Shown one piece after another: positions 1 through 6,098 of a stretch of DNA of 11,818 nt. Source of the DNA: Oscillospiraceae bacterium. GTDB lineage: Bacteria > Bacillota_A > Clostridia > Oscillospirales > CAG-272. Numbering within the stretch: the stretch's first letter is position 1; each line of letters opens with the position of its first letter. The notes under the pieces were generated by a model that was not told the DNA's origin, searched no databases, and saw only the letters and a program-made list of their open reading frames with translations. Made by a program: the position numbers and the translations under genes. Location: contig SVRU01000082.1 of NCBI GenBank assembly GCA_015064665.1, forward strand, positions 1-11,818, read 5' to 3'.

Positions 1-63
1 CAATGGGTCGTGTCTGTTGATGCAATGAAAAGGGAATACGGAAACGGTCATGAAAGGGTATGA
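1..63 (+). CDS. Possible C-terminal tail of an upstream gene (partial at window edge)
   Basis: Frame 1 is open from the first base to a TGA at 61-63 and ends in AMKREYGNGHERV. An open run of 20 codons is not rare by chance, so this is only a suggestion. The motif Tyr-Gly-Asn-Gly-x-Glu-Arg recalls the first half of the CW_7 cell-wall-binding repeat found at the C-termini of some endolysins, and the second half of that motif seems to appear in another frame just downstream. It may therefore be a truncated or decayed gene end. The 5' part of the gene lies outside the window. Confidence 0.3.
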   Translation, partial: QWVVSVDAMKREYGNGHERV

Positions 64-97
64 TTACCGACTGATTTGTTCAATATTACCAATCGGT

Positions 98-160
98 AAA
101 ATCTTATATAGCATCAGCATCGTAGATAGTATGTTCATCCAATAAACCGCCAATTGCTTC
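98..160 (+). repeat. Degenerate direct repeat, copy 1
   Basis: This roughly 63-bp segment resembles 378-440. The two share the exact 13-mer GATAGTATGTTCA (125-137 here, 405-417 there), a similar AAAATnTTATAT beginning, and a similar CCAA...CGCC...TT tail. Its left part also recurs exactly as the 15-mer TCTTATATAGCATCA at 102-116 and 272-286. This is best read as remnants of a dispersed non-coding repeat; the family is not recognised. Confidence 0.55.
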
Positions 161-271
161 GTTGTCGCTCGACTCGCTCAAATCGGCGTAGGTAACTACG
201 ACTTCATTTCGCTCGCTCACTTACGCCTCGCACTTGACGATTTCTTGAATGAACGGAAGCTTTGCGCAAAT

Positions 272-304
272 TCTTATATAGCATCACCTTCGCGGAAGCG
301 ATGT
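272..304 (+). repeat. Degenerate direct repeat, partial middle copy
   Basis: It begins with the 15-mer TCTTATATAGCATCA that is identical to 102-116, then diverges into a small hairpin-like CTTCGCGGAAG. Only the left part of the repeat is present. Confidence 0.45.
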
Positions 305-326
305 GTATAGAATAAAAGATAATTGT

Positions 327-378
327 TGTAGGGGTCATTCATGAATGAACCGCGGGCGATTCGTGAATCGCCCCTGCA
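327..378. repeat. 52-bp palindromic REP/MITE-like element
   Basis: The outer arms TGTAGGGG (327-334) and CCCCTGCA (371-378) pair with one G-T mismatch. Inside are two hairpins: the palindrome CATTCATGAATG (337-348), and GGGCGATTC-GT-GAATCGCCC, a perfect 9-bp stem. The GGGCGATTCGTGAATCGCCCC half is, as I remember, common in intergenic regions of Oscillospiraceae-type genomes. It could fold as a long RNA or DNA hairpin. It encodes nothing, and its mobility is inferred from shape only. Confidence 0.65.
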
Positions 379-440
379 AAATTTTATATCCCGTACAATT
401 CGGCGATAGTATGTTCAACCAAATCGCCGTTAATTTCTTG
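378..440 (+). repeat. Degenerate direct repeat, copy 3
   Basis: Diverged partner of 98-160, sharing GATAGTATGTTCA at 405-417 exactly. It abuts the right end of the 52-bp palindromic element, which suggests the palindrome inserted within or beside an array of this repeat. It ends about 50 bases before the asparaginase start. Confidence 0.5.
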
Positions 441-489
441 CCATCTCACATAACAAGGACTTTTATACTGTAAAAGGATACAGACTGAA

Positions 490-1506
490 ATGAAAAACAA
501 AAAGGTACTGATTATATACACGGGCGGAACTATCGGTATGAAAAAATCCGGTAACGGATACACGCCTGCAAGCGGATTTATCGGCGATGTGCTGAAGTCG
601 ATTCCGGATATGGCGCGTGTTGATTTTCCGTCGTGGGAGCTTTATGAAATGTCACCGCTTCTCGATTCCTCGAACATGACTGTCAAGGAGTGGAATAATA
701 TAGCTGCGGTAATTTATAACGAATACGAAAAATATTCCGGATTCGTGGTTCTTCACGGCACGGATACTATGGCGTACACCGCTTCGGCTCTTTCGTTTAT
801 TCTTTCGGGTCTCGATAAACCCGTTATACTTACCGGTTCGCAAATACCTCTCTCGGAGATTAGAAGCGACGGCAGAGATAATTTAATTACGTCAATACTG
901 ATTGCGGCTGAGGGCGCGGTGCGCGAGGTTTGCCTGTATTTCAGCGGAAAGCTTCTTCGGGGAAACCGAGCAATGAAAATGAGCGCGGACGGACTCGTCG
1001 CCTTTGATTCTCCGAATTATCCTCATCTCGCGGATGTGGGAATTTCGGTCAAATATAATACCTCAGCTTTTCTTGCAAGAAAAGAGGGCGATGTTCTTGC
1101 CTTTATGCCCTTTTCCGCAGTGCCGATAGGCGTGCTTAAGGTTTTTCCGGGAATACAGTTCGGTCTTTTTGAAGAGATTATGACGGAGAAGCTTTCGGGC
1201 ATAGTGTTGGAAACCTTTGGCGCGGGAAATATTCCGGGTGGCGGCGACGAGCTTTTGCCGATAATAAAAAAGGCTTTCGAGTCCGGCTCGGTTATAACGG
1301 TCTCCTCGCAGTGCCCTGCGGGCACCGTCACGCTAGGTGCATACGAAACCAGCTCGTCGCTTAAGGCGGCAGGTGCGGTCAGCGGAAAGGATATGACCAC
1401 CGAGGCTGCGGTAGCCAAGCTTTATCATCTTTTTAGCCTTGGTATCCCAAAAGACGAGATAAAACGTATGATGGAAAAAAATATTGCGGGTGAACTGTCG
1501 GAGTAA
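490..1506 (+). CDS. ansA: Type I (cytosolic) L-asparaginase
   Basis: Hydrolyses L-asparagine to aspartate and ammonia. The 338-residue length, the N-terminal YTGGTIGM motif (residues 10-17, nucleophile Thr14), the Asp59-Ser60 substrate-binding pair, the LHGTDTMAYTASAL motif with Thr91-Asp92, and Lys163 all match the E. coli AnsA/type I pattern. There is no signal peptide, so it should be cytosolic rather than the secreted high-affinity AnsB type. The ATG is preceded by AAAGGA about 11 bases upstream. The next gene, rlmA, follows after 55 bases on the same strand with no terminator between, so the two may be co-transcribed. Some homologues are named glutaminase/asparaginase; a glutaminase side activity cannot be judged from sequence. 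Confidence 0.95.
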   Translation: MKNKKVLIIYTGGTIGMKKSGNGYTPASGFIGDVLKSIPDMARVDFPSWELYEMSPLLDSSNMTVKEWNNIAAVIYNEYEKYSGFVVLHGTDTMAYTASALSFILSGLDKPVILTGSQIPLSEIRSDGRDNLITSILIAAEGAVREVCLYFSGKLLRGNRAMKMSADGLVAFDSPNYPHLADVGISVKYNTSAFLARKEGDVLAFMPFSAVPIGVLKVFPGIQFGLFEEIMTEKLSGIVLETFGAGNIPGGGDELLPIIKKAFESGSVITVSSQCPAGTVTLGAYETSSSLKAAGAVSGKDMTTEAAVAKLYHLFSLGIPKDEIKRMMEKNIAGELSE

Positions 1507-1561
1507 AGTGAATCCGGGGTTTGCCGCTTAAACAACGCACGTAAATAATGAAAGGACCTAT

Positions 1562-2368
1562 ATGAATTTCGTCTGTCCTAAATGCCGGCTGCCGCTTGTA
1601 ACTTTGGGCGGATCGGCAAGATGTGAAAACAATCATACCTACGATAAAGCAAAGGCGGGGTATTTTAATCTGTTGCTGTCGAATATCGGCGGAACTCACG
1701 GCGATAATCGCGAAATGGTTGAAGCGCGCCGCGATTTTCTTGACACAGGGGCGTATAAACCTCTTGCCGACAAGGTTGCAGAGCTTGCGTGTCGGTACAT
1801 ATCCGGCAGCTTTCTTCTTGACATTGGCTGCGGTGAGGGTTATTACACCGATATTATAGCAAGCGCGCTTCGCGAGCGCGGTGTTTTCGTTTCAGCATTC
1901 GATATATCGCGCGATGCCGTGAAATACGCCGCGCGCCGAAACGGCAATCTTGAGCTTGCGGTTGCAAGCGCCTATCATATGCCGACCGCTGACGAAAGCT
2001 TTGATATGGCGGTAAATATGTTCTCGCCTCTTGCGCCGGAGGAAATACTGAGAACGCTAAAGACGGATGGGATTTTTATAATGGCTATCCCCGGTGAAGA
2101 TCATCTGTTCTCACTTAAGGCGGCAACCTATAAAACTCCCTATAAAAACGAGGTGGGGGATTCTCGCATAGACGGTTTTGAACTTATAGCAAGCGAGCGG
2201 ATTTCCTACGTGCTTCTGCTTGACTCAAATGAAAAAATCAAATCTCTCTTTATGATGACTCCGTACGCCTACCGTACGAAACCCGAGGACAAGGCTCGCG
2301 TGCTTGCGCTTGAAAGCCTAAGAGTAGAGGCGGAATTCGTTGTTTTTGTTTATAAAAAGTCTTCTTAG
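1562..2368 (+). CDS. rlmA: 23S rRNA (guanine-N1)-methyltransferase, RlmA/TlrB family
   Basis: Methylates N1 of a guanine in helix 35 of 23S rRNA (G745 by the Gram-negative enzyme, G748 by Gram-positive RlmA-II/TlrB) using S-adenosylmethionine. The N-terminal zinc ribbon is complete, with Cys5, Cys8, Cys21 and His25, followed by the family-typical KAGYFNLL and the EARRDFLD segment. The Rossmann SAM-binding motif LLDIGCGEGYYT spans residues 85-96, and the C-terminal MTPYAYRTKPE matches the MTPFAWRARPE of E. coli RlmA. The 268-residue length is normal. From a Clostridia-like host I expect G748 specificity, but this is inference. The SD is AAAGGA at 1551-1556, and the gene ends in TAG, which shows TAG is a working stop here. 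G748 methylation can affect tylosin-type macrolide sensitivity. Confidence 0.92.
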   Translation: MNFVCPKCRLPLVTLGGSARCENNHTYDKAKAGYFNLLLSNIGGTHGDNREMVEARRDFLDTGAYKPLADKVAELACRYISGSFLLDIGCGEGYYTDIIASALRERGVFVSAFDISRDAVKYAARRNGNLELAVASAYHMPTADESFDMAVNMFSPLAPEEILRTLKTDGIFIMAIPGEDHLFSLKAATYKTPYKNEVGDSRIDGFELIASERISYVLLLDSNEKIKSLFMMTPYAYRTKPEDKARVLALESLRVEAEFVVFVYKKSS

Positions 2369-2394
2369 ACCTCGTCGGTTGTAAACTTTTGCTG

Positions 2395-2423
2395 TTGACA
2401 CGGCTTTGCAAATAATATATAAT
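2395..2423 (+). promoter_or_regulatory. Perfect-consensus sigma-A promoter of the ruvX operon
   Basis: TTGACA (2395-2400), a 17-base spacer and TATAAT (2418-2423) form an exact housekeeping promoter. Transcription should begin near 2430, leaving a leader of only about 15 bases before the ruvX ATG at 2446. The ATG at 2422 lies inside the -10 box and cannot be the start of this transcript's gene. Confidence 0.85.
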
Positions 2424-2445
2424 GGTTAAAACAGTTGGAGGATAT

Positions 2446-2883
2446 ATGAATTTAAATCACGGAAAATATCTCGGTGTGGACTACGGTGACGTTCGCACTG
2501 GACTTGCCGAATGTGATATTTCAGGTATGCTTGCAAGCGGAATCGGAACTGTATCCGAAGGCGGAATGAGAAATACCGCCGTTCGCGTTGCAAAGGAAGC
2601 CGAGGCTCGCTCTTGCAAGAAAATAATAATAGGTCTTCCCAAGAATATGGACGGCTCGGAGGGGGCAAGAGTTGACACGGTACGTGCCTTTGCTGATATT
2701 CTTTCCGAGCTTACGAGCATTCCGATAGATTTTTACGATGAGCGAATGAGTACTATGGTAGCCTACCGTTTTCTTGACGGAAGCGGAACCTACGGAAAAA
2801 AAAGAAAGGGAGCGATTGACACCCTTTCGGCTGAGGTTATTTTACAGAACTATATAGACCGAGAACGTGTTCTCGGAAAATAA
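2446..2883 (+). CDS. ruvX: RuvX/YqgF-family putative Holliday junction resolvase / pre-16S rRNA nuclease
   Basis: RNase H-fold nuclease of the YqgF family. E. coli YqgF is implicated in processing the 5' end of 16S rRNA, and other members cut Holliday junctions. Visible motifs are LGVDYGDVRTGLA near the N-terminus (catalytic Asp12), IIGLPKNMDGSEG (61-73), YDERMST (97-103) and AIDTLSAEVILQNYI (123-137, conserved Asp125). These cover all family blocks at a normal 145 residues. I chose ATG 2446 over ATG 2422 because GGAGGA (2437-2442) lies just before it and the upstream ATG overlaps the -10 element. It is the first gene of a unit with the PfoR-like gene (26-base gap) and pncB. The usual genomic partners alaS/mltG are not in the window. 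Confidence 0.92.
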   Translation: MNLNHGKYLGVDYGDVRTGLAECDISGMLASGIGTVSEGGMRNTAVRVAKEAEARSCKKIIIGLPKNMDGSEGARVDTVRAFADILSELTSIPIDFYDERMSTMVAYRFLDGSGTYGKKRKGAIDTLSAEVILQNYIDRERVLGK

Positions 2884-2909
2884 AAGTTAAAATACAAGAG
2901 GAAAAGAAA

Positions 2910-3992
2910 ATGAAAAACACACATACTGATAAATCGGCATTCCGAGCTTTTCTTGACAAAAAAGGGATAACCCTTTCGCCAAAGATTTATTTCGTTGATG
3001 CGATGGGGGCTATGGCGCTCGGACTCTTCGCAACGCTTCTTATGGGAACAATCTTCGGCACTGTTGCGGGTTGGATTCCGGAGGGAACAATTGTGAATGA
3101 GTTTGTCATTAACATGTCGTCGTTTGCAAAAAAGGCAACGGGCGTTGTTCTCGGAATCGCTGTTGCTTATTCGCTTAAAGCGCACCCGCTCGTTTTGTTT
3201 TCGGCAGGTGTCGTCGGTATGGCGGGCAACGACCTCGGAACTGTAATTGAGGGCAAAAGCATAACGGCAGGACCTCTCGGCGCATTTATTTGCGTGCTTG
3301 TAGCCGTTGAGGTCGCAAAGCTCGTATCAAAAACGACTAAGGTTGATATTCTCGTAACCCCTGCCGTCACGATTGGCGTTGGAATGCTTTTTGCAATGCT
3401 CCTTTGTCCCGGAATTGCTTACGTGATGTATTGGCTCGGTTATTTCATTAACTACGCAACTTCTATTCTTCCTTTCCTTATGGGAATAATAATTTCGGTT
3501 GTCGTCGGCATCATACTTACGCTTCCGATAAGCTCGGCGGCAATATGTGCCATGATTGGAATTACCGGTATCGCGGGCGGTGCTGCCGTAGCAGGCTGTT
3601 GCGCTCAGATGGTTGGTTTTGCTGTTATTTCATTTCGTGAAAACAAGTGGGGTGGCATCGTTGCTCAGGGGCTCGGAACTTCAATGCTTCAGATGGGTAA
3701 CATAATTAAAAATCCTCTTATCTGGATTCCCGCGACTCTTGCATCCGCTATTACGGGCCCTATTTCTACCTGTCTTTTCAAGCTTGAATGCACGGGCGTT
3801 TCGGCGGGTATGGGAACCTGCGGTCTTGTCGGACCTATCGGAGTTTTTACCGATATGGGCTTCAATGCAACCTCTATTATAGGCGTAATTCTCGTATGCG
3901 TCGTTCTTCCCGCAATCCTTTCTCTCGTATTTTCCGAGCTTATGAGAAAGCTTGGATGGATAAAGGAAAACGACCTTAAACTTAATCTTTGA
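2910..3992 (+). CDS. PfoR-like PTS_EIIC_2 family membrane protein
   Basis: A 360-residue polytopic membrane protein. Hydrophobic segments lie roughly at 28-54, 75-106, 122-138, 150-178, 185-206, 208-240, 272-290 and 320-343, giving about 8-10 helices. It resembles the family annotated as PTS transporter subunit IIC (PTS_EIIC_2), or as the perfringolysin O regulator PfoR of Clostridium perfringens; the conserved opening KGITLSPKIYFVDAMGAMALGLF and the glycine-rich ITGIAGGAAVAGC stretch support this. There is no IIA or IIB domain, no phosphorylatable Cys/His module and no neighbouring PTS gene, so phosphotransfer-driven sugar uptake is doubtful. The substrate is unknown. AGAGGA lies about 7 bases before the ATG. 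pncB starts 22 bases after its stop, so the two are almost certainly co-transcribed. Family assignment is good; function is open. Confidence 0.8.
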   Translation: MKNTHTDKSAFRAFLDKKGITLSPKIYFVDAMGAMALGLFATLLMGTIFGTVAGWIPEGTIVNEFVINMSSFAKKATGVVLGIAVAYSLKAHPLVLFSAGVVGMAGNDLGTVIEGKSITAGPLGAFICVLVAVEVAKLVSKTTKVDILVTPAVTIGVGMLFAMLLCPGIAYVMYWLGYFINYATSILPFLMGIIISVVVGIILTLPISSAAICAMIGITGIAGGAAVAGCCAQMVGFAVISFRENKWGGIVAQGLGTSMLQMGNIIKNPLIWIPATLASAITGPISTCLFKLECTGVSAGMGTCGLVGPIGVFTDMGFNATSIIGVILVCVVLPAILSLVFSELMRKLGWIKENDLKLNL

Positions 3993-4014
3993 TTTATCTG
4001 AAAGGATATCAATT

Positions 4015-5457
4015 ATGTCAACGGTTAACAATACTCTTCTTTGCGACTTTTACGAGCTTACTATGGCAAACGGCTATTTCGAGCTTGGCAAGGGCGACGA
4101 AATAGCATATTTCGACGTCTTCTTCCGCGATGTGCCCGACGGCGGCGGATTTGCAATTGCCGCAGGTCTTGAGCAGGTAATAGAATATATTAAGGAACTT
4201 AAATTTACCGATGAGGATATAGAGTTTTTGCGCGGAAAGAAGATTTTCTCCGAGAAATTCTTGGAGTATCTTAAAACCTTCCGCTTCACAGGCGATATAT
4301 ATGCGGTACCCGAGGGAACTCCGATTTTTCCCGGCGAGCCTATTATGACTGTGCGCGCTCCGTCAATAGAAGCGCAGTTTATAGAAACCTTCGTCCTACT
4401 CTCGCTTAACCATCAGTCGCTCATAGCAACCAAATCAAACAGAGTCGTACGTGCCGCTTGCGGAAGACCGGTCGCCGAATTCGGTTCGCGCAGAGCGCAG
4501 GGCGCGGCGGGCGCGATTCTCGGCGCAAGGGCTGCTTATATCGGCGGCTGCGCCGCTACGGCGTGTACCATATCCGACAGGGATTACTCTATTCCCGCGA
4601 CAGGTACAATGGCTCACTCATGGGTGCAGATGTTCGACACCGAGTACGAGGCCTTCGTTTCATACTGCAAGATGTATCCGAATAACGCGACTCTTCTCGT
4701 CGATACCTACGATGTTCTTAAAAGCGGAGTTCCCAATGCAATAAAAGCGTTCAAAGAGATTCTTATTCCGCAGGGAATAACGAAATGCGGTATCCGACTT
4801 GACTCGGGAGATATAACCTACCTCTCCAAAAAGGCAAGAAAAATGCTCGACGACGCCGGTCTTACCGAATGTAAAATAGTTGTGTCAAATTCTCTTGACG
4901 AAAACATTATTCGCGATATAATACATCAAGGAGCGCAAATTGATTCCTTCGGTGTTGGCGAGCGTCTTATAACGGCGAAATCCCAGCCTGTTTTCGGCGG
5001 CGTTTATAAGCTTGTCGCAACCGAAAAGGACGGAAATATAGTTCCGAAAATCAAAATATCTGAGAATCGTGAAAAGATAACAAATCCTCATTTTAAAAAG
5101 ATATACCGAATCTACGATAACGAAACGGGCAAGGCGTCAGCCGACCTGCTTTGCGTGTACGACGAGGAGATCGACACCTCAAAGCCCCTTGAGATATTTG
5201 ACCCCGTCGAAACCTGGAAGAAAAAGGAGTTCACAAGCTACACTCTCCGCGAGCTTCTTGTTCCTATATTCAAAAACGGAGAGTGCGTTTACAAATCGCC
5301 TGCAATTTCCGAAATACAGAGCTATTGCAAGGCTGAAATTGAGACCCTTTGGGATGAGGTAAAGCGTTTTGAAAATCCCCACAGATACTACGTTGACCTC
5401 TCCGAAAAGCTTTGGAACATAAAAATGACGCTTCTTAAAAACGGCGGAAAAAGATAA
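4015..5457 (+). CDS. pncB: Nicotinate phosphoribosyltransferase
   Basis: First step of the Preiss-Handler NAD salvage route: nicotinate plus PRPP, with ATP, gives nicotinate mononucleotide and pyrophosphate. At 480 residues it fits the longer Gram-positive form. Visible motifs are LLCDFYELTMANGYF (8-22), EFGSRRAQG (155-163), the GTMAHSWVQMF block with His201 (the residue phosphorylated during the ATP-coupled cycle), LLVDTYDVL (227-235), GIRLDSGD (259-266) and FGVGERLIT (312-320) for phosphate/PRPP binding. AAAGGA precedes the ATG by about 9 bases. It is the last gene of the ruvX unit; a strong terminator begins 13 bases after its stop. No other NAD salvage gene (pncA, nadD, nadE) is in view. 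Confidence 0.95.
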   Translation: MSTVNNTLLCDFYELTMANGYFELGKGDEIAYFDVFFRDVPDGGGFAIAAGLEQVIEYIKELKFTDEDIEFLRGKKIFSEKFLEYLKTFRFTGDIYAVPEGTPIFPGEPIMTVRAPSIEAQFIETFVLLSLNHQSLIATKSNRVVRAACGRPVAEFGSRRAQGAAGAILGARAAYIGGCAATACTISDRDYSIPATGTMAHSWVQMFDTEYEAFVSYCKMYPNNATLLVDTYDVLKSGVPNAIKAFKEILIPQGITKCGIRLDSGDITYLSKKARKMLDDAGLTECKIVVSNSLDENIIRDIIHQGAQIDSFGVGERLITAKSQPVFGGVYKLVATEKDGNIVPKIKISENREKITNPHFKKIYRIYDNETGKASADLLCVYDEEIDTSKPLEIFDPVETWKKKEFTSYTLRELLVPIFKNGECVYKSPAISEIQSYCKAEIETLWDEVKRFENPHRYYVDLSEKLWNIKMTLLKNGGKR

Positions 5458-5469
5458 AACTTAAAATCG

Positions 5470-5520
5470 AAAAGTCTCCTGCAGTAGAAAAGCAATATCT
5501 ACCGTAGGAGACTTTTATTT
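5470..5520 (+). terminator. Intrinsic terminator after pncB, probably bidirectional
   Basis: AAAAGTCTCCT (5470-5480) pairs perfectly with AGGAGACTTTT (5506-5516). An inner GTAGA/TCTAC stem follows after a short imperfect stretch, and the hairpin ends in a T-rich tail. On the minus strand the same hairpin is followed by TTTTCGATTTT, so it may also end the XRE transcript coming from 5792. Confidence 0.88.
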
Positions 5521-5552
5521 TAAATAGATTTGATTAAATTTATTTTTTATAC

Positions 5553-5792
5553 TCAAACAAGCTTGTCTATACTTACTTGAAATATTTCTGCAAAAGCCTT
5601 CAATTCAATATCCGTAACAAATCTTTTTCCGCACTCTATTCGCTGTATGGCATTTTTATCTACGTCTATACCAATGAGTTGCATTTTATCAGCAAGACCT
5701 TTTTGTGAAAGCTTCGTGGGATAAGACAATCTTAATTTGCGAACTTTTTCTCCGCACAGATTGTTCTTACCGTTGTTTTTGTTTTTGAACAT
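5553..5792 (-). CDS. Small XRE-family HTH transcriptional regulator (copy 1)
   Basis: A 79-residue single-domain lambda-repressor-like protein. After a basic N-terminus come CGEKVRKLR and the helix-turn-helix region with LSQKGLADKMQL, then AIQRIECGKRFVTDIELKAFAEIFQVSIDKL, the usual XRE helix 3-5 pattern. There is no sensor, protease or oligomerisation domain. The ATG is supported by AAGGG about 8 bases upstream on the minus strand. It is divergent from a tiny plus-strand gene, and the shared intergenic region carries inverted repeats over that gene's promoter, so it probably represses that promoter and perhaps its own. By eye about 32 of 71 aligned residues match the second XRE protein at 10327-10569. 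Its surroundings are AT-rich compared with the flanking metabolic genes. Confidence 0.88.
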   Translation of the reverse strand: MFKNKNNGKNNLCGEKVRKLRLSYPTKLSQKGLADKMQLIGIDVDKNAIQRIECGKRFVTDIELKAFAEIFQVSIDKLV

Positions 5793-5820
5793 TTTTGTAC
5801 CCTTGTTTGAAATTCAGTGA

Positions 5821-5849
5821 TTGACAAGTCTATTATATTGTGTTATAAT
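5821..5849 (+). promoter_or_regulatory. Perfect-consensus promoter driving the small amber-interrupted gene
   Basis: TTGACA (5821-5826), 17 bases, TATAAT (5844-5849). Transcription should start near 5856 and run to the terminator at 6099-6143, an RNA of roughly 290 bases. A minus-strand TATAAT (plus coordinates 5832-5837) lies inside the spacer and may serve the XRE gene, but no good -35 accompanies it. Confidence 0.82.
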
Positions 5850-5858
5850 ACACAATAT
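5835..5858. promoter_or_regulatory. Inverted-repeat operator candidate centred on the -10 box
   Basis: Arms ATATTGTGT (5835-5843) and ACACAATAT (5850-5858) are perfect 9-bp inverted repeats whose 6-base spacer is exactly the TATAAT -10 box. A dimeric repressor bound here would block transcription. The divergent XRE protein is the obvious candidate; this is inference from position. Confidence 0.7.
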
Positions 5859-5876
5859 GACATTCACTAAATGTCA
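5858..5876. promoter_or_regulatory. Second inverted repeat in the XRE/small-gene intergenic region
   Basis: TGACATT (5858-5864), spacer CACTA, AATGTCA (5870-5876): a perfect 7-bp inverted repeat at the expected transcript start. Its reverse complement TTAGTGAATGTCA resembles TCAGTGATTGACA over the -35 box (5814-5826), so related half-sites flank the promoter. It could be a second operator, or a short 5'-UTR hairpin. Confidence 0.55.
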
Positions 5877-5903
5877 AAGCGTAAATTTAATGTAGAGGCA
5901 AAA

Positions 5904-6095
5904 ATGGGTAAAATAAATCAAATACAAACCTTATAGGACGAAAATATAAACGATAAACCTTTTATGAATGACGTATCAGTGGATAATCGCTACCTTTTTA
6001 GGAGAGCAATAGAAGATGGTATATCGGCAAAAATCAGTAGGATGCAGGCCGAATGCAAGAATGTTGTACTGCCGCAAAACAAATTAGAGATATAA
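5904..6095 (+). pseudogene. Small gene interrupted by an in-frame TAG (pseudogene, internal-start gene or sRNA)
   Basis: ATG 5904 has a fair SD (AGAGG at 5894-5898) and reads MGKINQIQTL before TAG at 5934-5936. The same frame then continues without interruption for 52 codons (DENINDKPF, then MNDVSVDNRYLFRRAIEDGI and onward) to TAA at 6093-6095. An internal ATG at 5964 would give 43 residues but has no SD. The product is mixed-charge, soluble-looking and not recognised. The gene has its own perfect promoter and a terminator 3 bases after its stop, so the unit is complete and monocistronic. One base change such as CAG to TAG would explain the break. rlmA ends naturally in TAG, so genome-wide TAG recoding is unlikely. 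A functional non-coding RNA of the same span is possible. Confidence 0.5.
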
Positions 6096-6098
6096 CTT

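Larger units (their letters stand above)
64..489. other. Gene-free region rich in small repeats
   Basis: I see no supportable gene between the possible tail ending at 63 and the asparaginase start at 490. The stretch holds a weak 7-bp inverted repeat, TTACCGA (63-69) with TCGGTAA (93-99), that lacks a T tract and so is not a convincing terminator. It also holds a small hairpin, CGTAG-GTAA-CTACG, at 187-200, enclosed by GGCGTA (185-190) and TACGCC (222-227), and several CGCTCG/CGCTC runs between 166 and 218. The degenerate direct repeat and the 52-bp palindromic element are listed separately. No well-spaced promoter for the asparaginase gene could be settled on. Confidence 0.6.

Noticed and set aside
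63..99. TTACCGA/TCGGTAA hairpin as terminator of the upstream gene
   Set aside because: Only 7 bp with a 22-base loop and no T tract; it may be chance.
98..440. CRISPR array
   Set aside because: Repeat copies are diverged, irregularly spaced and only partly present. There are no uniform spacers and no cas genes.
438..469. TTGCCA ... TATACT as the ansA promoter
   Set aside because: The spacer is 20 bases, too long for a normal sigma-A promoter, and the -10 would almost abut the SD. Not strong enough to list.
1023..1418. 131-residue open frame on the minus strand inside ansA
   Set aside because: It lies opposite a complete, motif-rich asparaginase, has no SD or family features, and is explained by codon bias of the plus-strand gene. 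The same reasoning removes the other antisense frames over rlmA, ruvX, the PfoR-like gene, pncB, the ABC genes and thiI.
2422..2445. Upstream ATG for RuvX
   Set aside because: It lies in the -10 box of a perfect promoter and has no SD; ATG 2446 has GGAGGA directly upstream.
5934..5936. Genome-wide recoding of TAG as a sense codon
   Set aside because: rlmA ends at a TAG exactly where its homologues end, so TAG terminates normally. A single internal TAG in a small unknown gene does not justify recoding.
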